The notes beneath the pieces were generated by a model that had not been told where the DNA came from, ran no database searches, and worked only from the letters and a program-made list of their open reading frames with translations. The position numbers were made by a program, and so were the translations under genes. 64,000 bases of DNA from Achromobacter aloeverae (GTDB lineage: Bacteria > Pseudomonadota > Gammaproteobacteria > Burkholderiales > Burkholderiaceae_B): the NCBI RefSeq assembly GCF_004121055.1, contig NZ_PYAL01000010.1:1-64000 (forward strand). The letters are read 5' to 3'. Of this stretch, positions 60,664-64,000 are shown piece after piece (positions within the stretch are counted from its first letter, which is position 1; every line of letters begins with the position of its first letter).

Positions 60664-62244
60664 CTACTTCTTGAGCGCCTTGAGCTTGTCCATCAACCCT
60701 TCACGCGCCTTCTGGATTTCCGGCGCAAGCTGCTGCCCCGAGTAGGGCGCCACCGTGTCTACCGTCCAGGGGCGCACGGGAGAGCTCCAGTTTTTCATCC
60801 CGCCGACGGGCTGGTACTTGAAATACATGCCCCCGTTGGAGCCGTCGATCCCGGCGAGGTCCGCGGCCGTCCAGGTGGTGCGTGGCGGCAGGGAGGTCTT
60901 ATCAGGGAATGTGAACACCGCCACGTGCTTGTCTATGTCGTCCTGCGTGATGACATAGGCTGGCAAGGTCTTGTCGTTCACCCAGTTATAGTTGGCATTG
61001 GTATACCCGACGACGTGGAACGCGGGCTGTATGGAGTCACCCACCTGTGGAGAGGTCGAGCCGTTGAAATTGACGGAGAATGTGACGTCGTCCTGGGCGT
61101 TTTCATTGTCCAGGGAATAAGGGTTGGGCGACACGTCCGGCATGGTCAGGCCCTTGTCGATAGGACCATAGGGATCGGGGTTGTCCAGCATCACCGTGAC
61201 GAGCGTAGACAGCGAATCGCCGAGATTCGTGCCCCCAATGCCGCCTTTCTTATATGCATAGGCCAGGTTGTAGTTGCCGTTGCTATTGAACGGGGGGGTG
61301 TCCACCGGGAAGTACATGGAGATCTCGTGCCCGGCCTCCGCGGCTGACACGACATGGGCTTGCAGGGGATATTTGACCGTGCGCCCGGGATCGTTCTGGT
61401 CATAGGCATAAAGGAGAATTTCATCGTTCATCTGGGTGACGTTGCTGACGATAGGGATAATGACCGGATATCCCGTTTGCGCGCAGGCATCGTGCAGCTC
61501 CTGGGTCACGACCGTACCAAAGAGCGAGGCTAGTTCCCATACGGGCGCGTCGAGTGGCGGCTGGACAGTCGCGGCTACGCTGCTGCCCGCATACATGCCG
61601 AGCGTGGGGTCGCCTATCTTCAACGCCATCTGGATCGCACCGGCGCCATTTTTCTTGAGTTGAGCGGTTGTGACGCTGTTCGACACCCAGTTATAGCTTG
61701 TACTGCCGGCTTTCGTTGCGATATCCGCGGATTTTGCCGTGAAGATGCTCGGATAGTCGGTTGTGGCGGGCGTTATCGTCGGCGTCCAGGTGAGCGTGAT
61801 TCCCGGGGGGATGGGCTTGTTATCGACAGTCGAGAACGGGCGGGCGATCATCGTGATGTTGCCCGGGCCGCGCAAGGCGTTGGGGGTCGGCGTTATCGTG
61901 ACCGGGTTCAGCAGGTATGGCTCAAGCTCCAGTGTGCCATCGTCAACTGTGTCAGCAATTTTGAGAAATAGCTTACCGACTATCGGCTGCAGCACGGTAA
62001 TGGTCAGGGGTACGCTGATATCGCCTGAGTTAGTCGACTGTCCCGTGGTGGGGGAAACGGTGGCGACTTGGGGATCGATGGCGGTCGCGCCCGTGCTATC
62101 CGATGTCAAGCTGAAGGTCAGCTGGTTATTGCCTTTTGCGCTTTGGGTACCGGTAATATGCGGCACGATCTGGGTGCCATTCACGCTATCGCTGAAGATG
62201 TGTGCGTCGCCCTGGGCGAAGGTGACGGTCCAAGTATTGGCCAT
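60664..62244 (-). CDS. Unrecognised family protein U3
   Basis: A 526-residue protein starting MANTWTVTFAQGDAHIFSD at ATG 62244 (CGGAG site), without a signal peptide, like U1. It shares with U1 PIPPGITLTWTPT, TTAQLKKNGAGAIQMALKIG, GSSVAATVQPP, EILLYAYDQND and GDSIQPAFHVVGYTNANYN with ITQDDI, and ends VDTVAPYSGQQ plus a helical Lys-rich tail. The sequence is Thr/Asn-rich and beta-like, suggesting repeated Ig-type domains. First gene of the autotransporter block in transcription order. Confidence 0.78.
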   Translation of the reverse strand: MANTWTVTFAQGDAHIFSDSVNGTQIVPHITGTQSAKGNNQLTFSLTSDSTGATAIDPQVATVSPTTGQSTNSGDISVPLTITVLQPIVGKLFLKIADTVDDGTLELEPYLLNPVTITPTPNALRGPGNITMIARPFSTVDNKPIPPGITLTWTPTITPATTDYPSIFTAKSADIATKAGSTSYNWVSNSVTTAQLKKNGAGAIQMALKIGDPTLGMYAGSSVAATVQPPLDAPVWELASLFGTVVTQELHDACAQTGYPVIIPIVSNVTQMNDEILLYAYDQNDPGRTVKYPLQAHVVSAAEAGHEISMYFPVDTPPFNSNGNYNLAYAYKKGGIGGTNLGDSLSTLVTVMLDNPDPYGPIDKGLTMPDVSPNPYSLDNENAQDDVTFSVNFNGSTSPQVGDSIQPAFHVVGYTNANYNWVNDKTLPAYVITQDDIDKHVAVFTFPDKTSLPPRTTWTAADLAGIDGSNGGMYFKYQPVGGMKNWSSPVRPWTVDTVAPYSGQQLAPEIQKAREGLMDKLKALKK

Positions 62245-62410
62245 GATGTACTCCGTGGTAAGGCCCTGGCGACACGATGGCGCCAAGGCGAGTAAGGGTT
62301 CAGGCAGTCTGCATGAACCACGGAACCCCCGACAGGCAATATCCTGCAACCGGACCTTACGGCAATGGGTCCGGCGCCTGACACCAGTGAGGACTTCCCC
62401 ACGCCGCTCA
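62245..62410. other. Control region upstream of U3
   Basis: This region carries the start of the autotransporter-block transcription on the - strand. It holds a 7-bp inverted repeat CCGGACC/GGTCCGG (62350-62356 and 62368-62374) and a GGCGCCA/TCGCC-type fold near 62270-62285. No clear -35/-10 is visible and no gene is supported. Confidence 0.35.
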
Positions 62411-62456
62411 AGAAAAACACCCCAAAGGTCGGATCGTGTCCAACCTTTGGGGTGTT
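62411..62456 (-). terminator. Intrinsic terminator after gcdH
   Basis: On the - strand a perfect 14-bp stem (62456-62443 with 62429-62416) is followed by TTTTTCT, 66 bases after the gcdH stop. It cleanly separates gcdH from the U3-autotransporter block. Confidence 0.93.
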
Positions 62457-62521
62457 GTTCGAATGTCTAGGATTTTTCTGGCGGGCACGCATGCGCGCCC
62501 GCCATGCCGGCGATCGGAGGC

Positions 62522-63715
62522 TCAGGAGAAGGCCTGGATCCCCGTTTGCGCCCGGCCCAGGATCAGGGCATGGACATCGTGCGTGCCTTCATAGGTGTTG
62601 ACCACTTCCAGGTTCACCAGGTGGCGCGCGATGCCGAACTCGTCGGAGATGCCGTTGCCGCCCAGCATGTCGCGCGCCATGCGCGCGATGTCCAGCGACT
62701 TGCCGCAGGAGTTGCGCTTCATGATGGAGGTAATCTCCACCGCGGCCGTGCCTTCGTCCTTCATGCGGCCCAGGCGCAGGCAGCCTTGCAGGCCCAGCGT
62801 AATTTCGGTCTGCATGTCGGCTAGCTTTTTCTGGATCAACTGGTTGGCGGCCAGCGGACGGCCGAACTGCTTGCGGTCCAGCGTGTACTGGCGCGCGGTG
62901 TGCCAGCAGAATTCGGCCGCGCCCAGGGCGCCCCAGGCGATGCCGTAGCGGGCAGAGTTCAGGCAGGTGAAGGGGCCCTTCAGGCCGCTGACCTTGGGCA
63001 GCATCTGCTCTTCGCCGATTTCGACTTCGTCCATGACGATTTCGCCGGTGATCGACGCGCGCAGGCCCACCTTGCCGTGGATGGCGGGGGCCGACAGGCC
63101 CTTCATGCCCTTTTCCAGGATGAAGCCGCGGATCTTGCCGTCGTGCTCGCCGCCGACCGCCTTGGCCCACACGACGAAGACGTCGGCGATGGGCGAGTTG
63201 GTGATCCACATCTTGTTGCCCGTCAGCTTGTAGCCGTTGGCGGTCTTGACCGCGCGCGTATCCATGCCGCCGGGGTCGGAGCCATGGTTGGGCTCGGTCA
63301 GGCCGAAGCAGCCTATCCATTCGCCGCTGGCCAGCTTGGGCAGGTACTTCTGCTTTTGCGCGTCGCTGCCGAATTCGTTGATCGGCACCATCACCAGCGA
63401 GGACTGCACGCTCATCATGGAGCGGTAGCCGGAGTCGACGCGCTCCACTTCGCGCGCAATCAGGCCGTAGCTGACGTAGTTCAGGCCGGCGCCGCCGTAT
63501 TCGGTGGGTATGGTGGGACCCAGCAGGCCCAGTTCGCCCATCTCGCGGAAGATGGCGACATCGGTCTGCTCGTTGCGGAAGGCGTTGAGCACGCGCGTCG
63601 CCAGCTTGTCCTGCGAGTACGCGGCGGCGGCGTCGCGCACCATGCGCTCTTCCTCGGTCAGTTGGGAATCGAGCAACAGGGGGTCTTGCCAGTTGAAAGA
63701 CGGCGTCGAAGACAT
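62522..63715 (-). CDS. gcdH: Glutaryl-CoA dehydrogenase
   Basis: A 397-residue FAD-dependent acyl-CoA dehydrogenase that converts glutaryl-CoA to crotonyl-CoA in lysine and tryptophan breakdown. The blocks [37 protein letters not shown], the FAD-site [12 protein letters not shown] and the catalytic-Glu segment [20 protein letters not shown] near residue 380 match GcdH. ATG 63715 follows GAGGTGA; the frame open to 63814 is not family-like. It ends at a strong terminator. Confidence 0.95.
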   Translation of the reverse strand: MSSTPSFNWQDPLLLDSQLTEEERMVRDAAAAYSQDKLATRVLNAFRNEQTDVAIFREMGELGLLGPTIPTEYGGAGLNYVSYGLIAREVERVDSGYRSMMSVQSSLVMVPINEFGSDAQKQKYLPKLASGEWIGCFGLTEPNHGSDPGGMDTRAVKTANGYKLTGNKMWITNSPIADVFVVWAKAVGGEHDGKIRGFILEKGMKGLSAPAIHGKVGLRASITGEIVMDEVEIGEEQMLPKVSGLKGPFTCLNSARYGIAWGALGAAEFCWHTARQYTLDRKQFGRPLAANQLIQKKLADMQTEITLGLQGCLRLGRMKDEGTAAVEITSIMKRNSCGKSLDIARMARDMLGGNGISDEFGIARHLVNLEVVNTYEGTHDVHALILGRAQTGIQAFS

Positions 63716-63865
63716 GGAGTCACCTCGGTAAAAAAGTCGTGTTTTGCGTGTTCTTGGGGTTGTCGTGGCGGGCGCGGCGGCGCGCCGCGCCATGGGGGCG
63801 GCAGGCACCACCATGGCGCCGGCGGGACGCTCGCTCGCGTGCCTGAGCGCGCGGCCCGCCGTTTC

Positions 63866-64000
63866 TTACTTCCGGGCCTGGAGCGCGGCGTCGCGGATTT
63901 TTTCCAGGGTGGTGGCGGGCGTGATGACCTCGGGGTCGATCAGGCAGTGCAGGATGGCGGGACGGCCGCTGGCCACCGCGCGCTCGAAGGCCGGACCGAA
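63866..64000 (-). CDS. Thiamine-diphosphate-dependent enzyme, C-terminal end (partial)
   Basis: The last 44 codons and stop TAA (63868-63866) of a gene that continues beyond the window. The sequence (FERAVASGRPAILHCLIDPEVITPATTLEKIRDAAL) matches the C-terminus of acetolactate-synthase-like TPP enzymes, where a similar AxxSGxPAxLHxxIDPE block follows the cofactor domain. The exact member cannot be told. It is followed by 150 bases of GC-rich spacer and gcdH on the same strand. Confidence 0.75.
   Translation of the reverse strand, partial: FGPAFERAVASGRPAILHCLIDPEVITPATTLEKIRDAALQARK

Overview
The window is high-GC DNA from a betaproteobacterium of the Alcaligenaceae, most like Bordetella or Achromobacter. 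Evidence: the maeB, tkt-gap-pgk, fba-purC-purE-purK-sua5 and gcdH genes are of the Burkholderiales type; there is a second, C-terminally extended IF-1; and there is a large block of Bordetella-like autotransporters. The genus is an inference from gene content; no search was run.

Layout. 1-8.2 kb: central carbon genes on the + strand (3' part of maeB, an orphan barstar, then tkt, gap and pgk), with rsmE on the - strand. 8.2-18.3 kb: a mixed block with a three-copy 62-bp repeat, a YfcF-type glutathione transferase, a Cache-GGDEF diguanylate cyclase, two small heat-shock proteins with a sigma32-like promoter facing a CbpA-type DnaJ protein, mogA, a small lipoprotein, infA, a DUF3311/mctP monocarboxylate symporter pair and a membrane acyltransferase. 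18.6-31.8 kb: a complete carbon-phosphorus lyase locus in four units: phnCDE plus a PhnZ-like HD oxygenase (+), phnM1-DUF1045-phnN (-), the repressor gene phnF (-), and phnGHIJKL-phnM2 (+). A Pho box lies before phnC and a shared TAGACGTTT motif lies before both phnM1 and phnG. Imported phosphonates would be activated by PhnGHIJ with PhnKL, cleaved by PhnJ, and the ribose phosphate product handled by PhnN and probably the DUF1045 2H phosphoesterase. 31.9-34.3 kb: a yfiR-yfiN-yfiB c-di-GMP signalling operon with overlapping stops and starts. 34.5-36.0 kb: three unrecognised proteins. 36.2-42.1 kb: fba, purC, a DUF5993 gene and a DsbB-like gene, then purE-purK-sua5. 42.3-44.9 kb: an orphan amino-acid binding protein, a MaoC-like protein and an unknown exported protein.

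44.9-62.2 kb is the most unusual part: four autotransporters of 1062-1140 residues, all on the - strand. Three are close paralogues with a mosaic relationship: two share almost identical beta-barrels, while a different pair shares almost identical passengers. Three large proteins of one unrecognised family, without signal peptides, are interleaved with them. 62.5-64 kb holds gcdH and the last 44 codons of a thiamine-diphosphate enzyme, both on the - strand.

The strongest candidates for something undescribed are the mosaic autotransporter array with its interleaved unknown family, the putative PhnF operators, the DsbB-like protein without its CxxC motif, and several in-frame 12-bp tandem repeats in exported or regulatory genes.
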